Assembly (NCBI GenBank): GCA_949130495.1
Contig: OX422215.1
Span: forward strand, 71,005,244 to 71,069,243
DNA length: 64,000 bases
Reading direction: 5' to 3'
Source of the DNA: Sambucus nigra
Lineage: Eukaryota; Streptophyta; Magnoliopsida; Dipsacales; Adoxaceae
The notes below the pieces were generated by a model. That model was given only the letters and a program-made list of their open reading frames with translations, was not told where the DNA came from and did not search any database. The position numbers and the translations under genes were made by a program. Shown in pieces: positions 45,871 to 57,369 of this stretch; within the stretch, counting starts at the first letter, position 1, and each line of letters begins with the position of its first letter.

Positions 45871-47618
45871 AACCCCACTAACTTAGAACTTTGTACGTCC
45901 CGAACAATGTAAAATAATCCTAGCAAGACCCAATTCTTGAAAACATTTTATTGGGATAGAATACCTTTTTCGCGGGCGAGCGATTGCATTTAGAGTATGC
46001 AATAAGCCTTTAAACCCCTAGGTCACCCTAGTAGGACGAGTTGTGTCTCATGAGAGTTTGTAGAGAATATACCCACAAAATTCGACTCAAAGAAAATTCA
46101 AAATACACAAAAATTTTGCAATTCAAACTTTTCCAGAAAATAGTCATCATCAAGTCATATCTACAAGTCTCAAATCATAATGCGTGTGTGCGAAGCCAAA
46201 AATTTAATCGCGAATTTCCACCGATTGATCATTACGTTACTTATCCGAAAATTTGCTTTGATTTCCAATTCTCATGGAATGCTCTCACAAACAAATCTCT
46301 CGAATTATGGCTATTCTCTCGGTATGCGTGATATAAATAGTAAATGTAATGAAATCAAAGTCACGCATACAAGTAGAAAGACGAAAATTTCATGGTGAAA
46401 TGATCTCATCAACGGATTACGGTTTTAAAAACGGGAACATTGCCTCTTTTTCCGCGCACTTAATCTCCCTTATTATCTTTTGGTGTATTAGCTCTCCACG
46501 CGGTAACCAATTTCACAATTTAGACTCGGTTAGGACTTTTTCGGGTTTTAAGGTTATATTGGGTAAAATGGAAATTATCGGGCAGGTTGGAATTGGAAAA
46601 GTCATTAATGATATCCATTTGTGCTTTTTTCGGGCTAATGCTCATTTTTTTTTCTTTTTCTCTATTTTTTCTGTTTTTCATTTCTTTTCTTTTTTTGCCA
46701 TTTTTGCTGAGCATATTTATTTTCTTTCTTGCCCCTTTTTATGCACTTTTTGGACTTAAATTCAGAATTTTTCCATTTTTAACAATTCCGGGCTAAATGG
46801 ATTTTTCGGGTTATCAAACGAAAGGACAAATTTATTCGGCTCCATTTGGGTTGCAAAAGGGGTATTTTTTCGCTACTTTTTCTGGCCAATATTTTTGGGT
46901 GACAAACGAGGGCTTACTTCATTGCCCAAAATGCCAATTGCGTTACCATATGCGTTTCGAGATGAATTTAAGTTTAGAGATCAATTTTGGCACGTTTTCC
47001 AAGGCAATATCTCGCATGTTTTTCATAACCGATCAAAATGAAAGGATTGAGATCCTCGACAACTTTTTAGGCCCTGAAAAGAACTTTGAGTTAACAATTA
47101 ACTCGGATTGATTTAAAATCTCGCAAAAAGTGATCGGCTCGAATCTCACCGGGTTTGTTAATCTCCACACTTATTCGTTAAGTCATCAATTTTTGCTCAT
47201 TTTCCATCTTTGGTCAATTTTGGCTTTGTGTATGTTACATTTTACAACTTGAGACTTCAATTCGACTTTTAATGATATTTTTGAAAAATTTGCCAATTTT
47301 TATTTATTTTGAACAAAAATATTTTTGGGTTTTTCAAATTTTTTCGATTTTTTTGAAATTTCTGGGCATTTTGGAAAATTTGTGAGGCTTTAGAAATACG
47401 TACTTGTGACCCCCCCTAACTTAGAATTTTGCATTATCCTCAAGCAAAAAGGACTAAAGTTTAAATAAGGCAAAATAATAAGTGAGATAAATAAAATAAA
47501 CAAATGAAGAAAAATGCAGTTTTTATTACTAACAGGACTGTGTTACGAGTACAAGGAAAAGCATACAACTGTGACAGGAAAAAAAATAAATACAAAGATG
47601 CCAACACCATATAAAGCT
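45871..47618 (-). other. Athila 3' non-coding region with two polypurine tracts
   Basis: On the minus strand a first polypurine tract (AAGTTAGGGGGGGTCAC, about 47404-47422) follows the extra ORF. About 1.5 kb of AT-rich non-coding DNA comes next, and GTTAGTGGGGTT (45871-45882) abuts the 3' LTR. The non-coding part is homologous to the corresponding region of the tandem-array elements. Confidence 0.75.
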
Positions 47619-48770
47619 TCACCGGGGTGGGGGATGGGAGGAACCGGGCGCGTTGGGGTCATAGGGGTTATGGTAGTAGATTGGCAGTGGCTCATTAGGA
47701 TCCCCTTGGCGTCGATTGATGTCTGCTTGGAAGCGAAGAACTAAGTTCATGTCGCGCTGGTAGTTGGTCATAAAGGTGCTGAAGTTTGTTTCAAGCACCG
47801 ACATGCAGTCGGATAGGTCGGTCCCGCCCACTCAAAATTTGGGTCGTCCTCCTCGTCCGGACCAATATCCCCCATCTCGACGTCCTCACCGGCTGCCCCT
47901 TCTTCTTCCTCGCTCTCGCTCGAGGCAGCCTCTTCTTCACTATCTCCTCCCCGCCTAGCCCGTAGGACAGCTAGCTGTTTGGCGCTCTTGGTGCTGGTCC
48001 CTTGTCCAAAAGGACTGGGAATGCGAGTATGGTTGATCGGCGCTGCTATGCCTGCATCCTTAAGGATGGAAGTGATCAAACGGGCATAGGGAAGTGGTGT
48101 GGTGCCCTTCTCATCCAAGGACGCATTGATGATATCCGCGTATAAAGTTCGGCCCAAATGGATGCAAGTGTGGGGGTTGAAGAGGTGATACGTCAAAGTG
48201 GCTTGTCGGGGCCGCATGGCGGAGTCATTGGACGTTTGCAAAATGTTGGCGCACACAATCTGAAATGTGAGGCGCGCCTTCTCGTTAAGGCTTCCAACAG
48301 CGACGGTTTGCCCCGTCCAATCCACGTTCGATGCAATGCGGGCCATGACAATATTCTTGTCGACCGGGGGGACATTTCGTGGATATGTGAATTCTTGAAC
48401 GTTCGGGACATCATACTCGGCCAACTTGGCCGTGAGACGGGCCAAAAAAATGGGATGACGTTCCCATCCACGTAAGCTTGGGCCTTGAATTGCCCCGTCC
48501 GAACTAAGGTGCCATAGAAGGAGCGGACTTCGATTGCCCAAACCGCTTCGTAAGGTTCGTTGAGGAATCGGTACCAGCCCCGAGCCACGAATAGGGCGGT
48601 GATGGAGTTGGGCAGCCCGTCCCATTGGCCAGCGCGCTCCATATGGAGTTTTCGGCCCAAATCAAAAAATTGAAAGCATCATCGCTCCTCTTGGCGGAGC
48701 GGAACTTGCCGTGATCGGAGGGTTGGATCTCGGTGGAGTCATATTTGATGGGGGCAATGCGGGGAGCCAT
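47619..48770 (-). pseudogene. Athila extra ORF (putative plant transposon protein), frameshifted
   Basis: Starts MAPRIAPIKYDSTEIQPS and continues through three frames. It includes GLPNSITALFVARGWYRFLN, a VRSFYGTLV segment, PNVQEFTYPRNV and a Glu/Asp/Ser-rich tail (SEEEAASSESEEEE), then an ETNFSTFMTNYQRD segment near the end. The first half matches the domain known as 'putative plant transposon protein', found in ORFs downstream of pol in Athila-lineage elements. Frameshifts occur near 48665, 48450 and 47835. The role of this protein is not established; in Athila it occupies the env position but is not a proven envelope. It is about 380 residues if read continuously. Confidence 0.75.
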
Positions 48771-49475
48771 TGAAACAAGAGGGATTATTTGCTTGAAACA
48801 CTAGAGAGGAAGAAGAGAGGATTTGGGTTGAAGGTGTGAGGAGAAAGGGAGGGATGGGGGTGTATTTATAGTGGAAGGGGTGAGTGGAGGGGTGGAAATT
48901 GGAGGGAAAAGGTTTCGAGGGAAAGGGGAGTGAATTTGGGAGGGAAAGGTTGGGTTTGGGAGTTAGGAAAACGGAGTGGAGGGAATGAATGGGATTGGGG
49001 AGAAGGGGGGTGAATATTGGGAAGGAAAAATTCAGAACTGTAGAAGGCGGACCGGTCCGGGGTAGGGGCGGATCGGTCCGGGTCTTTGACTTTTCAAAAT
49101 CCGCCTAGCGGACCGGTCCTTTTTAAAATTAAAGGAACCAATTCGAGGGCGGACCGGTCCGGCCTTAAATTAAAGGAACCGATCCGGCCCCAGGGCTGTT
49201 GGGATGGATTATTTTCGAACTTGGTTTCGATCTATCTTCTTCGAAAATTTTCACTTTCACAACATACTCTCTATCAATCTGGACTAAAACCCTCTCGATT
49301 TCGCTGGTCAACGCCCTTTGACTCAAAATTCCCGAAACACACGAATGCTTTTCCCTAACGAAACCTAGTCCTAACGACGCTCACACACACACGACTCTCA
49401 CAACACACACGACTCTCAACACACACGACTCCCACTCCATACGCGTCGGGGGTGCAACGACCTCGCTGCAATAGC
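48771..49475 (-). other. Spacer between Athila pol and extra ORF
   Basis: Contains a purine-biased stretch (48780-49030), the third cluster of CGGACCGGTCCG-type motifs (49044-49196) and short CACACACGACT repeats (49380-49435). No gene. It may hold a splice acceptor or promoter for the downstream ORF, but nothing specific can be shown. Confidence 0.5.
49044..49196. repeat. GGCGGACCGGT repeat cluster before the extra ORF
   Basis: At least five copies (GGCGGACCGGTCCGGGG, GGCGGATCGGTCCGGG, GCGGACCGGTCC, GGCGGACCGGTCCGGCC and GAACCGATCCGGCC). They match the cluster in both LTRs, down to the GGTAGGGGCGGA spacer words. Confidence 0.85.
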
Positions 49476-52436
49476 TCACTCTACCCCATAAACGGGGTCT
49501 AATAACCAGACGGTGTCGAATTCTTCCGCACACGCCTCTAGATATGGATTTAGGCGATGTCCATTCACTTTGAATGTATTTCCCCCTTTTAAATCGTCTA
49601 ATTCAACAGCTCCATGGGGGAAAACATTCTTCACAACGAACGGGCCAGACCATCATGACCGCAACTTGCCTGGAAAGAGATGAATCCTAGAGTTGTAGAG
49701 AAGAACTTTTTGCCCAGAAAGAAACTCCTTTCGTAGAATGATGTTATCGTGTGCGAGTTTCATCCTTTCTTTCGAAATCTTGGCATTCTCATACGCATCA
49801 TTGCGTAGTTCTTTTAACTCATTCAATTGAAGCTTGCGGGCTTCATCGGCCTTGTCCATGGAATAATTCAATTGCTTAGTCACCCAATACGCCTTGTGTT
49901 CAATCTCAACGAGAAGATGGAAAGGTTTTCCATACACAAAGTGAAAAGGGGACATGCCGAGTTGATTCTTATATGCGGTACGATAGGCCCATAGCGAATC
50001 GTTCAATCTAAGTGACCAATCTTTCCGGGTAGGATTGACAGTCTTTTCAAGGATGTTCTTGATTTCCCGATTCGCTAGTTAGGCCTGCCCATTCGTTTGT
50101 GGGTGATAAGTCGTTCCAACCTTGTGAATGACACCATACTTTCTCATGAGCTTCGCGAATGGCCTATTACAAAAGTGCGTGCCATTATCGCTTTCGGTGC
50201 ACCGAAGCGGGAAAGTATGTGTTCCTGTAGGAACTTTATCACCACCTTGTTGTCATTTGTCTTAGTAGCTATAGCTTCCATCCATTTAGAAACGTAGTCT
50301 ACCGTGACAAGGATGTACAGGAAACCAAGGGACGGGGGGAAAGGGCCCATGAAGTCAATACCCCAATAGTCGAAGATCTCAATAATGAGTATAGGGGTAA
50401 GAGGCATCATGTCTCTTCGGGTAATGGGCCCCATCCGTTGACACCTATTGCAAGATTTGCAAGCAACGTTCACATCTCAGAATATTATGGGCCAATAGAG
50501 GCCGCATTGTAGAATTTTTGCGGCCGTCTTTTTCGTCGAAAAGTGGCCTCCACAAGCTTTCAAATACAAAACTGGATGACTTTCGGGATCTCGTCATCCG
50601 GTATGCATCGTCGGATGATTTGGTCGGTGCAATATTTAAACAGGAAGGGATCATCATAAAAGAATATGCGCGACCAAGTAATGAACCTCTTCTTATCTTG
50701 CGGTGTCCAGTCTGGAGGGACGACTCCCGTGACAAGGTAGTTCACGATATCCGCAAACCAGGGCAAAGAAGAGGTAGCAAAAAGTTGTTCATCTGGAAAG
50801 AGTTCGTCTATGGGTACGGGTTCACTAGGTACGTCGGACGAAAGACGTGATAAGTGGTCGGCAACGACGTTTTCTACCCCTTTTTTATCTTTGATGGAGA
50901 GATTGAACTCTTGTAGGAGTAGGATCCACCTTATGAGACGCGGCTTGGCATCTTTCTTTGCAAGTAGGTATTTCAAAGCCGCGTGGTCGGTGAAGCAAGT
51001 AATGGGAGAACCGATGAGATATGACCGGAATTTATCAAGGGCAAAGACTACCGCTAGCAACTCATTCTCCGTGGTAGAGTAGTTGAGTTGAGGTCCGGTA
51101 AGGGTCCGGCTAGCATAGTAGATGACATGAGCTTGCTTATCTTTTCTTTGGCCCAAAACAGCTTCGATTTCATAATCGCTAGCATCACACATAAGTTCAA
51201 ATCGTAAGGACCAATCCGGAATTTTCATGATGGGAGCGGACACAAGCATGCTTTTTAATTTTTCAAAAGAGCTTTGGAATGCTTTCGTCCACTCGAATGG
51301 GGTGTCCTTCATGAGTAGGTTGCTTAAGGGTCTAGCGATGGCGCTAAAATCCTTAATGAACCTTCGATAAAACCCCGCATGGCCCAAGAATGAGCGCACG
51401 TCCTTAAGCAATTTTGGTGGGGGAAGATCAACTATGACATCTATCTTTGCCCTATCAACTTCTATTCCCTTGGATGACACTATGTGGCCAAGAACTATTC
51501 CCTCGATGACCATGAAATGTCACTTCTCCCAATTCAGTACTAAGTTCTTTTCCACACACCGAGCGAGTTCTTTTTCCAGCTTTTCCAAACAATGATCGAA
51601 AGAGGTGCCAAAAACACTGAAATCGTCCATGAACACCTCAAGTCCTCTCTCGACCATGTCGCTAAATAAGCTCAACATGCACCTTTGAAAGGTCGCGGGT
51701 GCATTACACAAGCCCAATGGCATACGTTTGTAGGCGAACGTACCAAAAGGGCAAGTGAAGGTCGTCTTCTCCTGGTCAAGTACATCCACCTCAATTTGGT
51801 TATATCTGGAATAACCATCAACGAAGCAATAGTAAGGGTGGCCCGCTACTCTCTCAAGCATTTGATCAATAAATGGTAAGGGGAAATGGTCTTTCCTAGT
51901 TTTCGCATTGAGTTTCCGGTAATCAATGCAAACGCGCCACCGGTGGTGGTACGTTGGGGAACCAGCTCTCCCTTAGCATTCTCGATCACAGTCATACCTG
52001 ACTTCTTCGGGACGACTTGAATAGGGTTCACCCACTTGCTATCCGAGATTGGGTAGATAATCCTGGCATCCAATAATTTGATAATATCGGTTCTCACTAC
52101 TTCTTTCATGTTGGGATTTAGTCTTCTTTGCATTTATCTAGAGGGATTGACATCCTCTTAGAGATGGATCTTGTGGGTGGAAATCAACGGACTTATCCCC
52201 TTTAAATCAGTGATGCACCAACCAAAAGCACCTTGGTGCTTCCTCAGAATTTTCAACAATTTACCCTCCTGCTCTTCGTCTAGGCTAGAGGAGACAACAA
52301 CAGGTAATGTATCATCCTCTCCTAGGTATGCATATTTGATATGGGAGGGGAGTTTCTTCAATTCAAGTGTTGGAAATTTTTCGTTGGAGGGAACCATGCG
52401 AGTATCCCTCGGAGGTAACTCCTCGAATCTAAAAAC
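49476..52436 (-). pseudogene. Athila pol: RT, RNase H and integrase, broken
   Basis: Reads on the minus strand through several frames. RT: NPNMKEVVRTDIIKLLDA, WVNPIQVVPKKSG, then after a one-base deletion near 51940 (TGWRVCIDYRK expected) PFGTFAYKRMPLGLCNAPATFQ and the catalytic FMDDF; a TGA at 51520-51522 follows. RNase H (51513-50560): [47 protein letters not shown] and ADHLSRL. Integrase: a zinc-binding segment (ACGGHF...CKSCNRCQ), a core with [12 protein letters not shown], and FGAPKAI followed by damage where DNGTHF is expected. A later segment, [20 protein letters not shown], leads to the C-terminal WSGPFVVKNVFPHGAVELDD. The end is at 49476 after DPVYGVE. It is clearly inactive. Confidence 0.9.
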
Positions 52437-53816
52437 CTAGCTAACATCTCTCACGTCCTCGTCCGACGTGCTCTCATCGAGTAACTCTCTCAACTCTCCA
52501 ACCTCCCTCTTGAAGTCAGTGTACGTCCCCTCACTCTCATATCTCGCCGCTAAACAGGACCCTAAGGCGTCACCACAGTAATTCTCCTTAAAATACTCCT
52601 CTACTATCTCATCTATGAGGCTCATCGCGTGAAGATCATCTTCCTCCCCCGTATGTTGAGCTATGTGGAAGATGTTGGTTTCCAAGGTCATGTTCCCAAA
52701 GGTGAGTTGCATTCGCCCATTCCTAGTGTTGATAATTGCGTTAGCCATAGCTAAGAATGGACGCCCAAGGATGATGGGAACATGATTGCTCGAGTTGAAG
52801 GAGGGCTCTGTGTCCCAAATAACAAAGTCTACCGGGAAGTAGAAAGTATCAACTTGGACGATCACGTCCTCGACTATGCCTCGTGGAATCTTCACTGTTC
52901 GATCCGCTAATTGGAGAGTGACCTTTGTGGGCTTGAGATCGCCGAAGTCAATTTCCCTATAGATGGAGTAAGGAGGGATATTTACGCTTTCTCCCAAGTC
53001 AAGTACGGCTTTTTCGATTTTATTCTCTCCAATGATGCAGGATATGGTGGGTCCACCGGGATCTTTGAATTTAGGTGGGAGCTCGTTTAGTAGAATGGAG
53101 CTCACGTTTTGTGTTAGAAAGACGTTCTTCTTTACCTTCATCTTTCTCTTTACCGTCAACAAGTCCTTGATGACTTTAGCATAAGCTGGAATTTTCTTAA
53201 TGGCATCGAGGAAAGGTAAATTTAGCTTTACTTGCTTCAGCACTTCTAGCACGTCTTCACGTGGGTTTCCTTTATGGGAGGGAATCAACCTTTGAGGAAA
53301 CGATGCCGCGGAGGGTGGTTTCACTACCACCTCTATCTCATTAGCGTCTTCTTTATCACTCTCATTCAAGGGGACATCTTCGGCCTCTTTCGTGCCGGGT
53401 GAAATCTCCTTGTCTTTCGTTGTGTCGGGTGGAGGAGGTGATAAATCAACGACTCTCCCACTACGAAGAGTGGTCACAGCTTGACATTGCTCCTGATGTT
53501 CAGTGGAGGTGGATCTAACACTAGTTTGAACTTGAGGAGGTCTTTGGCCTTGGGCAGGAAACTTGCCCTTCTCTTGGACACTCAGCGAGGATTGTATCAT
53601 TAATAGAATCACATTTATGTCGCTAATCAGACGATCATATTTGGCATTAGTTGAGGTCTGGCTAGCGATGAATTGATTCATGGTATCCTCGAGAGTTCTC
53701 CGCGGTGGCGGGATATAAGATCCTTGACGTGGTGGTGCTTGCACATGTCCTTGCATGTGGGGAGCTTGTTGAAAGTGTTGTGGTGGAGGAGGGGAAACAT
53801 GTGAAGGAGGGTTCAT
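52437..53816 (-). pseudogene. Athila gag C-terminus/protease segment
   Basis: 459 open codons in the same frame as gag, separated from it only by a TAA at 53826-53828. It has a Pro/Gln-rich start (PPSHVSPPPPQHFQ), a linker with TTLRSGRVVD, and the KKIPAYAKVIKDLLTVKRK helix. The aspartic protease follows: catalytic DLGESVN (usually DLGASVN), LQLADRTVKIPRGIVEDV, FYFPVDFVIWDTEP and IILGRPFLAMANAIIN. It ends at a TAG (52437-52439), after which the polyprotein continues in frame into RT. The protease would release Gag and Pol proteins. Confidence 0.9.
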
Positions 53817-53825
53817 TGCGGCATG

Positions 53826-55103
53826 TTATTGCCCATAGCTAAAACCGGGGTGGTTTTTCCATGAAGGGTTGTATGAATTCCCGTGTGGGGCACCGAAATT
53901 GCCCTTAAATCCTCCTATACCACTAACTTGTTCCTGAAGCATTACTTTGTAGGCGGGTATCGTCGGGCATTCCTCAGTTGAATGAACTGCCTCACAAATC
54001 GCACACACCTTCTCGATGGGGTTTGGTATGGATCTAGCTGGTCCTTTTCCATATATCTCGCATAGGTCTCGAAATCCTTTCTCAAGGGCATCCAATTGAC
54101 TGTTCGTCATAGAATTCTTATCTACGTGAAATAGGCCGGACGTCGACGGAGTGGTGGTCACTTGACGATTTTGATTTTGAGCGTTAGGATCAGAAGTATC
54201 CCAGGATTGGGTAGTCTCGGCGACATACATCAGGTGAAGCTCAGCATCGTGGGTATCTAAATCGACAAACGGACCACTTCCCATAGTTTCAACAAGTTGT
54301 TTGGAGTTAAGGTTCAGCCCATTATAGATGAAAGAGATGATTTGCGTTGAATCAAATCCATGATGGGGGCATGAAGTAACTAACTCATTGAAACATTTAT
54401 AACATCGATGAAATGGCTCATTTTCAGCTTGTCTAAACGCTTGAATTTGAGCCTTTATGGATATGGTTCGATGTGTTGGGAAGAACTTCTTGAGAAATAT
54501 TGATTGCAACTCGTTCCAAGATGGAATCGAGCTCAGAGGTAAAGACCATAGCCAAGTCTTAGCTTTATCTTTGAGCGAGGAAGGGAAAAGTTTGAGGTGA
54601 ATCACCTCTTGTGTGCAAGTTTGATCATTGAGAGTATCGCACACATCTTCAAATTCCCTAATATGGAGGTATGGATTTTTAGAATCCATACCGTGGTAAT
54701 GCGGTAGCATCTGGATCATCCCATTATTGAAATGGAATTGCCCGGCATTATACGGGAGTATAATGCATCCCGGAGTGACAGTGCGCTCGAGATATAAGAA
54801 TTCTCTCAGCGGGCGGTATGGGGGCTCTTCCTCACCGGCGGGTGCACTATCGTGTTGCGACATATCTTCCTCACTTAATGACTCGGTGATCTCACTTGGT
54901 GTGCTCGAAGTGTGCTCAAAGGTGTGTCCTAAGAAGGAAAATAGAGTGTTATTAGAGATTGAGTGTGACGGTGTGGAAGGTGGAATCCAAAACGGTGGGG
55001 CATTAGGAGTGTGGGGACTATCGGGGTTATACTCAACGATTGGATTTTCGTGAATGTTGGTTGGAGTATTATGGGGTGCAGGAGTGAGTTCAGAATTTTG
55101 CAT
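53826..55103 (-). pseudogene. Athila gag
   Basis: ATG at 55103. The retrotransposon gag (capsid) domain is clear: YLHIREFEDVCDTL, IHLKLFPSSLKDKAKTWLW, WNELQSIFLKKFFP, IQAFRQAENE.F, CFNELVTSCPHHG and FIYNGL. A CX2CX3HX4C cluster (CAICEAVHSTEEC) near the C-terminus is a nucleic-acid-binding knuckle with one residue fewer than the usual spacing. It forms the virus-like particle core around the element's RNA. The frame runs into the protease segment except for a single TAA at 53826-53828, likely from CAA. The gag domain itself is uninterrupted. Confidence 0.9.
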
Positions 55104-55251
55104 TAAAGCTTAGGAGAGATGATGGTGAATCTTTTTGTACTTTTTGATTTTTTTTTATGTTTTTGGATTTTTGGGATTTTTGGTCAAAGTTTTGGATTGA
55201 CTCGATCTAATCCTAAGTCTACCTAGTTCCCCGGCAACGGCGCCAAAAACT
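55104..55251 (-). other. Athila leader with tRNA-Asp primer-binding site
   Basis: On the minus strand TGGCGCCGTTGCCGGGGA (55228-55245) is complementary to the 3' end of plant tRNA-Asp. It is 6 nt inside the 5' LTR boundary, and the T-rich leader runs to the gag ATG at 55103. The identical primer site is used by the tandem array. Confidence 0.9.
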
Positions 55252-56200
55252 TGACGCGACTCAGAATGTGTCTCTAATGTGCGTTCACTCTAGGCTCAAG
55301 TGCAAGCCTGTCGCGTTAGTAATAAACCCGGTAAGTCGGGATCGTATCCACAGGGAAAAAGGACAACGGAGTTTTGACGACGGGAAAAGACTAAGGAATC
55401 CTAACTCTGATTCTAAAAAGAAAGGAAAAAATGATTTTGTTTTGGGACTGATTACAACTAAATGCAATGATGAAATTATGAAAAATGCAGCTACACTAAT
55501 TTACCTAAAATATGAATGAAAAATGATTTTAAAACTTTTGACGAAGTGATGGGAAAAAAATAGGACGGGAATACAATCCCCCAACCCTAGTGAATTGAAG
55601 TTATAATATTATTCGTAAATTTAACTGATTAAATTTGACCCGGAATTTAGTACTCCCAAGCATTATGTATACGAGGTTCAAGCCCGCGTCATACCTAATC
55701 TGAGGACGAGTAAATCGGTATTGCGATAGTAACACTCGAATTGCATTCTAAAACATCACGGTTACCTAGAGGCAAACGAGATATAAAGACCTACAATTGT
55801 TATGTTCCTACGCAATACAATCGGATTCAATCACTAAATTCATAGAACTAATTTTATACTCATGCAATTAACACATCAGGCTGGGTTCATGTATCCCGGC
55901 CTTAGAAAATCAAGCCTATCATGATGAAAGTGATGAAAACAATGATTGATGTGCAGGAATTCATAATTACTCTAAAGAAACTTGTGAATAGATGTAGAAA
56001 GGAATTGAAAACAAAAAATAAATCACTAAAAGTCACCCAAGCAGTAATTGCAACAATGAATGAAACTGGCAATCCAATAATCTCTGAATAAATCTTCAAT
56101 CTTTGAATTAAAACTGGACTTTGTAAATACAACTAGGGTTTCTAGAAAAAGAGAGGAAAATCCTACTAATTCTCCGTACAAATAATAATAATAAAACGGG

Positions 56201-56208
56201 TTTTTATA
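56201..56208 (-). promoter_or_regulatory. TATA box of Athila 5' LTR
   Basis: On the minus strand GGGTATAAAAACCCG, a TATA box in a small inverted repeat. It is absent from the 3' LTR because of the internal deletion there. Confidence 0.65.
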
Positions 56209-56280
56209 CCCTCCAAAAATTCAGGAAGTTCAGCTGCACTAGGACTCTTTAGGAGAAGATTAGATTTTGCAAATCTCGAT

Positions 56281-56460
56281 GCCTGGACCAGTCCGGGCCT
56301 TAGGCACCGGTATGCCTCTAAGGCGGATTGGTTCTTTTTATTTTTGGGCGGACCGGTTAGGGGGCGGACCGATTCTTTTTATTTTTGCCTTCTTCGGTTT
56401 GCTTGTGATCCGGGGTCTTCTGGACCGGTTCGGGGTAGGGGCGGACTGGTCTGCCTATTT
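56281..56460. repeat. GGCGGACCGGT repeat cluster in 5' LTR
   Basis: Counterpart of 45336-45515, with more decayed motifs (for example GGCGGATTGGTTC, GGCGGACCGGTTAG and GGCGGACTGGTCTG). C-to-T and G-to-A type changes dominate, as expected for methylated CpG-rich DNA. Confidence 0.8.
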
Positions 56461-56836
56461 AACTTTTTGGCTCAACTTTGACTGCTCATATCTTTTGTTC
56501 CGGGACTTCGATTGAGGTGTCGTTTCTTCCTATTTGCTCATGAATGAGATCTCTTCAATTTCTCTTTAGGTACCTCATCTAAATTTCGGGTGGAAATTAC
56601 ACTTCTGCCCTTGTGACTTTTCTTTCTTTCTTTCTTGATTCTTACGGTTTCCTTCTTCCATTTCTTGACATCAAATACCTGTAAAATCACTACGAAATAC
56701 CAGAAACTCGGTGTACTCATTAGGATCAGTCATTAGCAAGATTATGAGATAAAGTCAACTCAATTACGTTGTTCGAGGTGCTAAAAGTAACTAAATCAAG
56801 GGATAAATTAGGAAGAATTTATGCCTAATCAGTTTG

Positions 56837-57369
56837 CTACTTTTATGTTCCCCGATGTTAACATGTATGTATGTTTTTACCAATCTATTAATATATATTT
56901 TTTTCTATCTGTAATCCCATTTACTTCATTCTAGACATGATTAGCAATTTTCTTAACGATATCATTAATTTTAAACATTAAACTATGGTACTTAGATTTT
57001 GACTCCAATTATGAAGCAATGATTAACATAGATATTTACCAGCATGCGATATTGGACATGATTCAAGTGCCTCTCTGTTTGTACAGTTTAGTGTGCACAT
57101 TAATGAAACTCCTGCACCAGAGGTGGAACCATTCTCCTTCCTTGACCCCTCAGTTATAGGTTGTGCTCCTCCTCCATAAGGTTATCCTAATAGATATATT
57201 ACAAATAAATATGTGCAAAAAAGCAACATGAGTCTTCACAAATATAAAATGATTTTTCATAAATATAAAACGAATCTTCACAAATATGACATGAATCTTC
57301 ACATATATAAAATGAAGTGACATTGGATTATTTTTCTAATTTATTTTTATGTGTCGTTGGCACAAACTA
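56837..57369. other. Intergenic DNA with short tandem repeats
   Basis: No gene. Around 57215-57310 a ~27 bp unit with (A/G)ATCTTCACAAATATAAAATG recurs three to four times. Confidence 0.5.

Larger units (their letters stand above)
44436..56831 (-). mobile_element. Athila-type Ty3/gypsy retrotransposon, 12.4 kb, complete but mutated
   Basis: Two LTRs (44436-45870 and 55252-56831) with TG...CA ends bracket a minus-strand internal region and are flanked by the 5 bp duplication GTTTG (44431-44435 and 56832-56836). The order on the minus strand is: 5' LTR, tRNA-Asp primer site (55228-55245), gag, protease, RT, RNase H, integrase, an extra ORF with the plant-transposon-protein domain typical of Athila, an internal polypurine tract, ~1.5 kb non-coding, polypurine tract, 3' LTR. 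Multiple stops and frameshifts inactivate the polyprotein. The two LTRs differ by an internal gap of about 145 bp and scattered changes, so the insertion is not recent. Confidence 0.95.
55252..56831 (-). repeat. 5' LTR of the Athila element
   Basis: 1580 bp with TG...CA ends. It retains a segment, about 56139-56285, missing from the 3' LTR, which includes the TATA box. The CGGACCGGT motif cluster is at 56281-56460. Confidence 0.93.

Noticed and set aside
50518..51082. Plus-strand frames over the Athila pol region
   Set aside because: Antisense shadows of RNase H/integrase coding on the minus strand.
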